From assembly GCF_020966755.1 (NCBI RefSeq), contig NZ_JAJKFT010000010.1:3752481-3816480 (forward strand): a stretch of 64,000 bases of DNA. The letters run 5' to 3'. The notes beneath the pieces are model-generated. The model was not told the origin of the DNA. It ran no database searches and saw only the letters and a program-made list of their open reading frames with translations. The position numbers and the translations under genes were made by a program. Shown here piece by piece: positions 50,901 to 57,788 of this stretch (position 1 is the first letter of the stretch; every line of letters starts with the position of its first letter). This stretch comes from Blastopirellula sediminis (GTDB taxonomy: Bacteria; Planctomycetota; Planctomycetia; Pirellulales; Pirellulaceae).

Positions 50901-51439
50901 AGCGACGTGCCGAGGGCGTTCAGCGTCTTATCAGGATTGGTAACTTCGACGAACGGCAGGTAGTCCCCCCCTTCCCCGAAGATGTTCTTTTGCTCGGTGC
51001 AGTGAGGGCACCAGACGGCGCCGTAGAACTTCGCGCCCGTCGCGGCGATCGCTTTGGCCAGGGCGACCATGTCGACGTTGGAGTAGATCTGCCCGTCGAT
51101 GAATAGGTTTTCCCCTTCAAGTTCGACCCCAGCGGCGTCGAAGACTTCGCGGACTTCGAGCGCTTCGACTTGCATCGGCTGCTGCTTGCGCCTTTGGCCG
51201 CTCTTGGCTGTCAGTGGAATTACCTTGACCTGGGAAGCGCGAGCCAACGCCGCCATTGCCCCGCAGAGAAGGAGGACGCATGCGAATACGAAGATGACGA
51301 GATCAGGGGGAAGCACGGCAGGAAGCTCTTCAGTATTAGGGGGAGTTCGCTCTACAGGGGGAGGCGACCTAGATTCCAGATTACTTGGTTTCGGAGTGCT
51401 GTCAAAAGGATGACGTGCCGCGCAAATGGATTGCTCCAC
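47906..51439 (-). CDS. Secreted thioredoxin-cyclophilin-dockerin fusion protein
   Basis: 1,177 residues. A TM or signal segment (about 45-66) precedes the LExR motif MQVEALEVREVFDA (89-102). A thioredoxin-like domain follows with W143-C-P-H-C147 and the cis-Pro region TKLPTW (183-188). Then a cyclophilin-type PPIase (about 270-430: F311-H-R, Q-G-G-D near 321, SSQFFI 365-370). Cadherin/Ig-like beta repeats fill about 430-760, then a cohesin-like segment (NEWDAFWVEVWVN), dockerin repeats (DMDDDGQVNISDI near 935, DFDLSGALSTYDV near 970) and a C-terminal module homologous to that of the giant protein, but with HELLGD (about 1130) instead of HExxH. Start GTG 51439 has a weak RBS; in-frame ATG codons lie further in (residues 62 and 89). 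Likely an extracellular folding factor. Confidence 0.88.
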   Translation of the reverse strand: MEQSICAARHPFDSTPKPSNLESRSPPPVERTPPNTEELPAVLPPDLVIFVFACVLLLCGAMAALARASQVKVIPLTAKSGQRRKQQPMQVEALEVREVFDAAGVELEGENLFIDGQIYSNVDMVALAKAIAATGAKFYGAVWCPHCTEQKNIFGEGGDYLPFVEVTNPDKTLNALGTSLGITKLPTWVFADGSRVEGTMSITQLVQFSGVTVPTSTTPYIAEIDPITLNAGEPLFLTLDGYAPTGQPLTYTVTSSSGTIETEVRQQTRSLRLTIKNFGVMEFQLLEDYNNLATEQIISLVQSGFYDGLTFHRIIEDFMIQGGDPTGTGYGDGSVPTFNDQYDNDLLFNRAGTLGMAKSYDDTNSSQFFITSDGNDGGSLDFRYTIFGYMTEGDAVRAAIAQIPTNSSDAPSYGVIIEKAEIFYDKENALVKLNTFVPGITGTDTLTITATDVSGNTFSRTVSVSYIPGGSNKVAYLAPVPNMIVNPGSTKTYQLNGIDPNGTAVRYLDKSLLNYYGLSYQSHDSNGLIYSVDNVSGQLTIQAPSTFRGTGQIIVAAYDPTNAYSANDIDFQIITISASAAPILVSDTFDTIAGSVNALTPLANDTASAPAWDYDTFEILDAPAGLQLNVENGVLVYSPPLGYSGTFSLHYQVSNIYGGSATNGLITINVVPNTLAVAGDDMYQIDVDSVAILDVLGNDRANKYLSTSAGLSIQSFTSSAAGAAISIENGKIRYVPAEGFTGLDAFTYTVTNGTSTATATVTVSVLETEDIGITVSREKTNASVVDALPLSESYLNEWDAFWVEVWVNADRISTQGVSAAAVDLQFVPGLFEVSAIQPGANFQFTSTPTINTETGEISGLDAAATSTGLGVGERVLLARIRFQPIANGGLAVDSEGIAFDALFSVNNAQIQAPDTAMVDAQMTALPSTKILPVVYDMDDDGQVNISDIFAFAGLYTGGATTSSTIGDFDLSGALSTYDVSLLLRELGESWTSVSGGSKIIYDFNYLAVRLAEEPLTAGGTASAGAVTSIDVQSVQPVFDAATAMVEDAYSQLSIFNYVVTTNFQIVDLPGSQLSYRNNGTIYLDIDAAGRGWFVDSTPTLNEEFNSSGTNSWQAIADGDADGGIDLLSVILHELLGDGDETANALFANTLAPGQRFLFAPEEMAIFQILVDQAMAEA

Positions 51440-51520
51440 CTATTTGGACGGTCGGCGATGGCAAGAAGTTCCGTTGCCGTAAACTGCGGTAAGTCGCGGG
51501 TTTACGTCGGGATTTGCGCA

Positions 51521-51553
51521 AAAAAAGCGACAGCCCAGCTTGGGCTGTCGCTC
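51521..51553 (-). terminator. Terminator of the DUF3467 gene
   Basis: Minus strand: GCGACAGCCC, short loop, GGGCTGTCGC followed by TTTTTTT. Near-perfect ten-base-pair stem, about 40 bp after the stop. Confidence 0.9.
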
Positions 51554-51592
51554 CATCGATGACTCTTCAGCGCGGCTCTCTACCGCGGCGGC

Positions 51593-51949
51593 TTAGCCCT
51601 GCGGGCGAACCGACGGCAGCATCCGCTTTTGGAAGTCGATTTCCAGGTTGCCGAACGCCGCTTCATGACGCTGAACCGAGACCTGCAACGCCGCGAGCAT
51701 GCGCTTGGCGGTGTAGTAGTTCAGGATGATGCGTTGGCTGACCTTGATCGCGCCTTGCGGCACGCCGACCGGCTGGGTGTTCAGCGCGAAGTCGATGATC
51801 AGTTCTTCCGGCGTACCGGTCACGCGGCAGAAGTTGGCGTACGAAGCGATCAACGCACTTTCATCCAACTCGACTTGCTGACGCGCGGGAGCGGCGGACT
51901 TGCCGGCTTCGGGGGAGGTCATTTCTTCTTTTTCGGGGGCGTCGGCCAT
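51593..51949 (-). CDS. DUF3467 family protein
   Basis: 118 residues. ASYANFCRVTGTPEELIIDFAL, VPQGAIKVSQRIILNYYTAKRML and QRHEAAFGNLEIDFQKR match the DUF3467 core. Soluble, with an acidic N-terminal tail. Function unknown; family members occur in many bacteria and often sit near transport or envelope genes. Here it lies downstream (182 bp) of the PqqD-M50-HlyD gene on the same strand. Confidence 0.88.
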   Translation of the reverse strand: MADAPEKEEMTSPEAGKSAAPARQQVELDESALIASYANFCRVTGTPEELIIDFALNTQPVGVPQGAIKVSQRIILNYYTAKRMLAALQVSVQRHEAAFGNLEIDFQKRMLPSVRPQG

Positions 51950-52131
51950 TGAGATTCGACTCCTAGGGGGAAAAGCGAATAGAGCGAGTTGATACAGCTC
52001 AGTTAACGATTAGCTTAGTCACGGCGCCAAAGGATCAAGTCGCCAAATCGACGATTCTCCAACGGCAATTGAATTCTTAAACCGCCATTATCGCTCGAAT
52101 CGTTACAAGCGATACCCGGGGTAAAACGGGG

Positions 52132-54384
52132 CTACAGTTTGAAGTGGAACGTGCGGTTCACGTAGCGCCAAAGTCGTAAGCCCAGCGGCTGCCAGTCGAC
52201 GAAGATCTTGGCGCGGCCTCGTAGACCGACGGCGGTCATCGCTTCGACGTCGGTCAAAGGCGCCTGGGCGGGGAACGTCGCGTTTTGCGGTCGAGCGCGA
52301 CCCGACAGCGGATCGGTTTCGGCGGCGAGTTCGCCTCCTTGTTGGACCGTTAAGCTGTTCGGAACGAATTCGACTTGCTTGTCGCCGATCTCGGCCAGCT
52401 TGGTTTCAAAAGTTTTGCCAGGGAAAGCGTCTAGTTTTATGTAGACCTCTTGCCCCATGCGAACCAGTTCGACGTAGTCCTGGTCGACGTAGATCACCGC
52501 TTCCATCTGATCGGATTCGCCGATCTGGCAGAGCGCGTCGCTGGTCGTGACGTAGGCGCCTTGGTTCCGTTTTTCAAACGGCGAGCCGGTCCAGGTCGGC
52601 AATTGCCCCGAACCAGATTGCGGATCGCGGCGATCGGCCGAAGGGAAGATGAATCCGCTGACCGGCGCCGGGACGTTAATCAGTTGTTGTTCGATTCGTT
52701 TCTTTCTCAGCTGTTCCGACGCTGACTCCAGTTGTTTGCGAACTTCCATATAGCGCTGTTCGAACGATCCGCCGGCATTGTCGCCCAGACGGAGATGATG
52801 GAGACTGTCGCGGAGCCGAGTCAGCCGTTTCTCTTCTTCTTCCAATTCGGCGATCTGAGTCAGCAGGTCGTAGTTGATGACGCGGGCGAGCTGCGACCCT
52901 TTCTCGACCTTCTGACCTGGCTGGACCAGCATTTCTTCCAGCACGCCGGGAACGACGACGTAAGCGACTTCGGCGTTTTCCGGGCGAACTTCGACGGGGC
53001 AGTTCACCCATTGGGGCAATGGAATCAGCGCGATTCCGGCGACCACGCCGACGGCCACGGCGACCGTCGCGAGAACGTTTTTGCGTTTCACTTGCGACAT
53101 TCTCCCCGGCACGTACATGAACTTGCCGAACTTCCAGAGTGGCATCACGACCAGGCCCCACAAACCCATCAGGGCGATCGTCTGACCGATAACTTTCAAG
53201 CCCATCGGCTCGAAGACTTGATTGAGAAAGTACAGAATCGAAAACATCACGACCCAACGGTAAATGTTGGACGCGATCGTATAGAGGCCGAAACCAAGGC
53301 GATTGCGTTGCGGCAGGAACGGGTCTTCCGGCTGTTCCAGGCCCAAGCACCACTCCGACAGATATCGCTGCAGGATCGTGCTGGCCTTCTGCCGCATGTT
53401 CGGCACTTCCATGACGTCCGACAGGATGTAGTAACCGTCGTAACGCAACAGCGGGTTGCCGTTGAAGACGATCGTGCTGATCGAGCTGACGAACATCACC
53501 TGCAGGCAAAGATGATTCAACAGGCCCGGCTCGCTGAACCACCATAAGAACGTCGCCGTCGACGCCAGGATGATTTCGATATACATCCCCGCGGCGCCGA
53601 TCGCCGCGCGGTGCCACTTGTTCGGCAGCATCCACGAGTCGGAGACGTTGCAATACAGACATGGGGTAAGGACCAGGAACATAACCCCCATCTCGTGACA
53701 TTCGCCCCCAAAGCGTTTGCACGACAGGCCGTGTCCAAATTCGTGGCAAACTTTGGTCGCCGCCAACACGCAGCCGAGGAGCATCCAGTTGGACCATTCC
53801 GGACCGAAGAACTCCTGGAATTCCGGCAGTCGACTACGGAACGTGTCGTACTGGACCAGCACCAGCAACAGCGCCGTCAAAGCGTAGAGCGAAAAGAAGA
53901 TCAGCGCCGGCATCGTGAACAGCCACCGCGTGTACGGCAGCATCGCGTTGAGCAGCCATTCCGGGTCGATCCCCTTAAAGCGAATCGAGAGAATGTTCGA
54001 GGCCGTTTGCAGACGCTCATTCCACTTGCGGCTGTCGCGGCGCTTACGGAGTTGGCGGCCTTGATCGCGCGATTCGGCGATGATCAGACCGCTGCGGTGA
54101 AGCGTACCGATAAACTGCTGCAATTCGCGAAAGCCGATCTTCTGCGGCGCGAATTCTCTTTCAAACTTTTCTTTGATCGTTTCCAGCGAAGTATGCCCGT
54201 CCAGCATTTGCAGGATGGCGTACTCTTCTTCCTGAAAGCGGAAGTAGTTGAGTCCGAGCGGCTCTTTAACGACCCAGTAGGCGCGCCCCTGATAATAGTG
54301 CCGGCGAGCGGTCAGGTCAGGGCGAATGCGCAGGCCGAGCGGGCGCGAACTGCTGGCGATCAAACTGTCGGTTAGCGTTGCCAA
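52132..54384 (-). CDS. PqqD-like/M50 peptidase/HlyD membrane fusion protein
   Basis: About 750 residues. N-terminal PqqD-like winged domain (residues 45-115: EYAILQMLDGHTSLETIKEKFE). Then about eight TM segments with an M50 site-2-protease core: HEFGHGLSC (HExxH, near 214) and the third metal motif NPLLRYDG (about 312), plus CxYC-type CLYC. A biotin/lipoyl-like HlyD adaptor follows from about 455 (VVVPGVLEEMLVQPGQKVEKGSQLAR, VPAPVSGFIFPS, PGKTFETKLAEIGDKQ), interrupted by a coiled coil (about 500-570). The start appears to be TTG 54384, 13 bp after the stop of the upstream HlyD gene; no internal ATG fits better. Combines peptide or peptidase handling with an export adaptor; probably acts in the inner membrane. 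Confidence 0.9.
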   Translation of the reverse strand: MATLTDSLIASSSRPLGLRIRPDLTARRHYYQGRAYWVVKEPLGLNYFRFQEEEYAILQMLDGHTSLETIKEKFEREFAPQKIGFRELQQFIGTLHRSGLIIAESRDQGRQLRKRRDSRKWNERLQTASNILSIRFKGIDPEWLLNAMLPYTRWLFTMPALIFFSLYALTALLLVLVQYDTFRSRLPEFQEFFGPEWSNWMLLGCVLAATKVCHEFGHGLSCKRFGGECHEMGVMFLVLTPCLYCNVSDSWMLPNKWHRAAIGAAGMYIEIILASTATFLWWFSEPGLLNHLCLQVMFVSSISTIVFNGNPLLRYDGYYILSDVMEVPNMRQKASTILQRYLSEWCLGLEQPEDPFLPQRNRLGFGLYTIASNIYRWVVMFSILYFLNQVFEPMGLKVIGQTIALMGLWGLVVMPLWKFGKFMYVPGRMSQVKRKNVLATVAVAVGVVAGIALIPLPQWVNCPVEVRPENAEVAYVVVPGVLEEMLVQPGQKVEKGSQLARVINYDLLTQIAELEEEEKRLTRLRDSLHHLRLGDNAGGSFEQRYMEVRKQLESASEQLRKKRIEQQLINVPAPVSGFIFPSADRRDPQSGSGQLPTWTGSPFEKRNQGAYVTTSDALCQIGESDQMEAVIYVDQDYVELVRMGQEVYIKLDAFPGKTFETKLAEIGDKQVEFVPNSLTVQQGGELAAETDPLSGRARPQNATFPAQAPLTDVEAMTAVGLRGRAKIFVDWQPLGLRLWRYVNRTFHFKL

Positions 54385-54397
54385 CGGTCTTGCTCGT

Positions 54398-55354
54398 CTA
54401 GTTCTCGGTCAGGGCGGCGGACTTTTCGTTCCGATTGCGGAAGCGTTCCAGTTCCGTTTGGGGAACCGGTTGGCGATCGATGTGGACCGTGATGCCGGCG
54501 ATGTCGCCCGGGGCGAGCGCCCAGTAGCCTTTGTCGGTCTGACGATTCTCGACCACGGCCGAGATGTCGAAGGCGCCGGTCGCGTCGATTTCGGGGCTGA
54601 CGAAGTTCACGAAGCCCGAGAACTGCTGCATGCCCGACGGGGTGCGAACCGTCACCGTGACCGGGCGGTGGATCAACTGCGACGGATCGTGCTGATCGGC
54701 GTCGAGGGTCCCCTCCACTTTCAGCCATTGCAGGCCAATGATGCGGAGCAGCGGATCGCCGGGGCGAACCCATTCGCCTTCCTGACGATAGACTTGCACC
54801 ACGACGCCGTTGATCGGCGATTCGGTACGGCAGCGATCCATGACCATTTCGGCGCCTTCCATTTCGGCGCGACTTTCGGCGGCGGCGAGCCCGGCGATCT
54901 TCTGGTTCATCGCCGCTTGTTCAATTTGCAGAACGGCGCGTTGATAAGCGAGCCACGCTTTGTCGAGCTGGATCTTGCTGATCGTACCGCGGCTTTCCTT
55001 GTTGCTTTGTTCGAAAACTTCGTGTTCTTTCAGGGCGACTTCGGCCGCCTTGGTGGCGTAACGAACGTCGATGTCGTTGGCCGCTTCGGTGGTCGCTTTG
55101 TCATGACGGAACTTCGCGATCTCCGCTTGCTTAGCGGCGGTTCGATCGTCGATTTGAGCCAGCAGATCGCCGTCGACGACGATGCGGCCGCGATAGGCCG
55201 GGATCGTGACGAGCATGCCGGTTTCCTGGGCCGGGACGTTCACCTGATCGAGCAGCGAAACGAGGCAATGATCGACGACGACATCGCCGGCGCTGGAAGG
55301 CGACGCGGGAACTTGTCCGACGGCGGCGGCAAGTAAGAGGATGGCGAGGGTCAT
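54398..55354 (-). CDS. HlyD-family periplasmic adaptor
   Basis: 318 residues with a signal peptide (MTLAILLLAAAVGQVPA). N-terminal lipoyl-type half (VVDGDLLAQIDDRTAAKQAEI), an alpha-helical hairpin (about 75-165, coiled-coil-like AE/K-rich), the second lipoyl half (ESPINGVVVQVYRQEGEWVRPGDPLLRI), then a beta-barrel domain (VTVTVRTPSG). Such proteins bridge inner-membrane transporters to the outer membrane. No ABC or RND transporter is adjacent; its neighbours are two other HlyD-domain proteins, 13 bp downstream and 70 bp upstream. AGGA lies nine bases before the ATG. Confidence 0.9.
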   Translation of the reverse strand: MTLAILLLAAAVGQVPASPSSAGDVVVDHCLVSLLDQVNVPAQETGMLVTIPAYRGRIVVDGDLLAQIDDRTAAKQAEIAKFRHDKATTEAANDIDVRYATKAAEVALKEHEVFEQSNKESRGTISKIQLDKAWLAYQRAVLQIEQAAMNQKIAGLAAAESRAEMEGAEMVMDRCRTESPINGVVVQVYRQEGEWVRPGDPLLRIIGLQWLKVEGTLDADQHDPSQLIHRPVTVTVRTPSGMQQFSGFVNFVSPEIDATGAFDISAVVENRQTDKGYWALAPGDIAGITVHIDRQPVPQTELERFRNRNEKSAALTEN

Positions 55355-55424
55355 TCTATCTGTTCCTGAGGATGGTTCGTTTTGAGGAGGGGGAGCGTTT
55401 GGGAAGTGCGTCGCTCGCGACTGT

Positions 55425-57494
55425 TTAGAACAGCAATCGAGATTGGACGAACTCCCAAACCTCGTGCAGCCAGGTGTACCCCAGCGACGCGGTCCCGCAA
55501 TTGATCTTGGCGGTGGCGGTCGCTCCGGTCCGGAGCTGCGGGATGGCTTCCATCAGCTTCTCTTTGTTGATCGCAACTTTGATCCGCACGATCTGCCCTT
55601 CGTCAGGATCCGCTTGGGCGAGCCGCTGGATCTCAATCACTTTTCCTGCCAGTTGCGTCCCCGGCTGGCTGGCCATGATGTAGGTCACGTCCAGGTCTTC
55701 GCCCATTTCCTGTTGCGCCTTGACGATGTGCTGGAGACGCTTCTCGGGCATCTTGACTTCCAACACCCAGTCCTGATTCGGATCGACGACGGTCATCAAG
55801 ATCTGGCCCGGCGACACCGGACGTTGCATGAGCGAGTCGCGGACGTCCCAGCTGACCACTTCACCGGCGATCGGGCTGCGAACTTCGAGGAACTGTTGCT
55901 TCTGCGCGAGCAGCGCCATTTGATCGTTGAGTTTGGCGACTTCCATCTCGGCCAGCGCCAAGTCGACCGCCAGTTGACGCTTTTCGTCGTCATCTTTGGC
56001 GAAGTTGCGGCGATGGATCAAACCGCGCAGCGACTGCTCCGCTTTCGACTGTTCGCCGACCAGACGCTCGTACTGCATATCCAAGTCGCGATTGCGGAGC
56101 TGCGCGACCAGTTGGCCCGCTTCGACGATCTGACCATGTTTGACCGGGACGTCGATCACTTCCCCTTCTTCGCGAACGAAGATGTCTCGCTTTTCGACCG
56201 GAGTCAGCGTCGCCGAACCGGACAAGCGAAAGGGAACTTGAATCACGCACAAGGCGACCGCCGCAGCGATCACGGCGACGGTCGCGCCGACCGTTTTGGG
56301 CAGGTTGCGAGCTTCGACCAGCACGCGCGACTTGGCGAGCAAACGCCAGAGCGGCGTCAGCGGAATGTTGTTGTAATCGATCGCATTGGCCAAGGCCCGG
56401 CAGCTATGCTCCGAGATCAACTCGACCCCTTTGCGGAACTCGGCCTGGTTCGAGCTGTCTTCGATCTGCTCGACGATCAGCGCGCCGAGGATTTCACCTT
56501 GGTACTCTCGTTCCTCTTCACCTTCGATTTTCTCTTTGGCGTCGGTCGCATGTTCGGGGCGGCGAAGCGGAATGATCGCGATCGTCTTGGTGTGCGATTC
56601 GTCGACGTAATCGTGGACGGCTGTTTCTAGCTGCGGCGAGAGATCTTCGGTATGACCGCTGAACCAGAACGCTTCGCCGGTATCCATGACCGTTTTGGTC
56701 AACTTGCCGAGCAGCGTGATCTGATTGGAGCGAGCGTCGAAGACGTCTTGCCCGCTGACCGCTTCGACCCGCCAACGACGTCCGCGACGGAGCGCGACGC
56801 TAACGCGGTCGCAACCGATCAGGCGGCGTCCTTCGTTGGCGATGGTATAGGCGGTCTGACGCAGGTCGAGGTTTTCGTGAACGGCTCGCGAGAACTGCTC
56901 GATCTTCGCCCAGAGCGATTGGCGGTCCGAGTAGTCCTTCAGCTGTCGGGTCTTGAACCATTCGGTCGTCAGCCCGCACATTTGTTCGAGGAAGCGGAGG
57001 TATCCGCGTTGGCTGGCCGGCTGCGAGTCAGGCCGCTGGAAGATCTCGATGACCCCTTCCACTTCCTGGTCTTCATTCTTGATTGGCGCGATGACCAACA
57101 GCGAGTTGGTCGGATTGCCGGAAGCGCCTTCTTCGATCGAACCCGATTGCGGCGGGAGCAATTGTCCCGGCGCCCCTTTGAACATCTCTTCGATCAACCG
57201 GAGATGGCGAATGCCGTCGTTATCTTCCGGATCGACCAGACTGCGCGTCAGGTTGACCTGGTAGATCAGTCGCGGTCGGCGCTTTTCGTCGTAGATCCAA
57301 GCGGCGCCGCCGATGGCGGCCAACGCAGAGACGACTTTCGGCAACATCTCGCGGAAATAATCTTCCGGCGGGACGTTCTGTTTCGAAAGCGCAGCGATCT
57401 CTTGGATCAGACTTCGAATCTGTCGCTTCGTGCTTTCGAGAGACTCTGGATTAACCGAGGACGATTCGGAAGACATAGCGGATTGTGGATTCAT
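55425..57494 (-). CDS. GAF-GAF-TM-HlyD fusion protein
   Basis: About 689 residues. Coiled-coil N-terminus (15-40), then two GAF-like domains (about 45-185 and 200-375; GGAAWIYDEKRR, GVIEIFQRP, RRLIGCDRVSVALRRGRRWRVEAVSG, ILGALIVEQIE). A single TM helix (about 402-421, VGATVAVIAAAVALCVIQV) is followed by a HlyD adaptor domain (PVKHGQIVEAGQLVAQLRNRD, a coiled coil, VRSPIAGEVVSWDV, PGQILMTVVD). The cytoplasmic GAF part may sense a ligand and the periplasmic part may act in export; such a sensor-adaptor fusion is unusual. First gene of the three HlyD-type genes. ATG 57494 is used. Confidence 0.9.
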   Translation of the reverse strand: MNPQSAMSSESSSVNPESLESTKRQIRSLIQEIAALSKQNVPPEDYFREMLPKVVSALAAIGGAAWIYDEKRRPRLIYQVNLTRSLVDPEDNDGIRHLRLIEEMFKGAPGQLLPPQSGSIEEGASGNPTNSLLVIAPIKNEDQEVEGVIEIFQRPDSQPASQRGYLRFLEQMCGLTTEWFKTRQLKDYSDRQSLWAKIEQFSRAVHENLDLRQTAYTIANEGRRLIGCDRVSVALRRGRRWRVEAVSGQDVFDARSNQITLLGKLTKTVMDTGEAFWFSGHTEDLSPQLETAVHDYVDESHTKTIAIIPLRRPEHATDAKEKIEGEEEREYQGEILGALIVEQIEDSSNQAEFRKGVELISEHSCRALANAIDYNNIPLTPLWRLLAKSRVLVEARNLPKTVGATVAVIAAAVALCVIQVPFRLSGSATLTPVEKRDIFVREEGEVIDVPVKHGQIVEAGQLVAQLRNRDLDMQYERLVGEQSKAEQSLRGLIHRRNFAKDDDEKRQLAVDLALAEMEVAKLNDQMALLAQKQQFLEVRSPIAGEVVSWDVRDSLMQRPVSPGQILMTVVDPNQDWVLEVKMPEKRLQHIVKAQQEMGEDLDVTYIMASQPGTQLAGKVIEIQRLAQADPDEGQIVRIKVAINKEKLMEAIPQLRTGATATAKINCGTASLGYTWLHEVWEFVQSRLLF

Positions 57495-57788
57495 CAAGAG
57501 CTTTGGAGGGGATTGGGAACCCGGCTTAGGGGTTCCAACAACAGAATCTTACTTCCCACCTTACCAACGGCGAGCGAAAACCGAAATTGACGTATTTCAA
57601 AAGGAGTTCAGATCTTTGGTGAAACGCCGGCGATCTATCGCATCAATCCGGCTTTGCGGTTTGCAGTGATCGTAACGACCGACAGAGATTGAACTTGATT
57701 ACGAAAGCGTGAGCGAAATCGCCCAAACAATTCAGACGATACGGCTCGGGATTTCGTTCCGAATAGCGCGAAAATGCGGGCAGTAGCG
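57495..57788. other. Intergenic region between SecA-like and GAF-HlyD genes
   Basis: About 290 bp, AT-richer than surrounding genes. Likely promoter region of the three-gene HlyD unit; no clear terminator for the SecA-like gene or known RNA was found. Confidence 0.4.

Noticed and set aside
49784-51106. 440-codon plus-strand frame opposite the Trx-cyclophilin gene
   Set aside because: Antisense shadow; the real gene has several recognisable domains.
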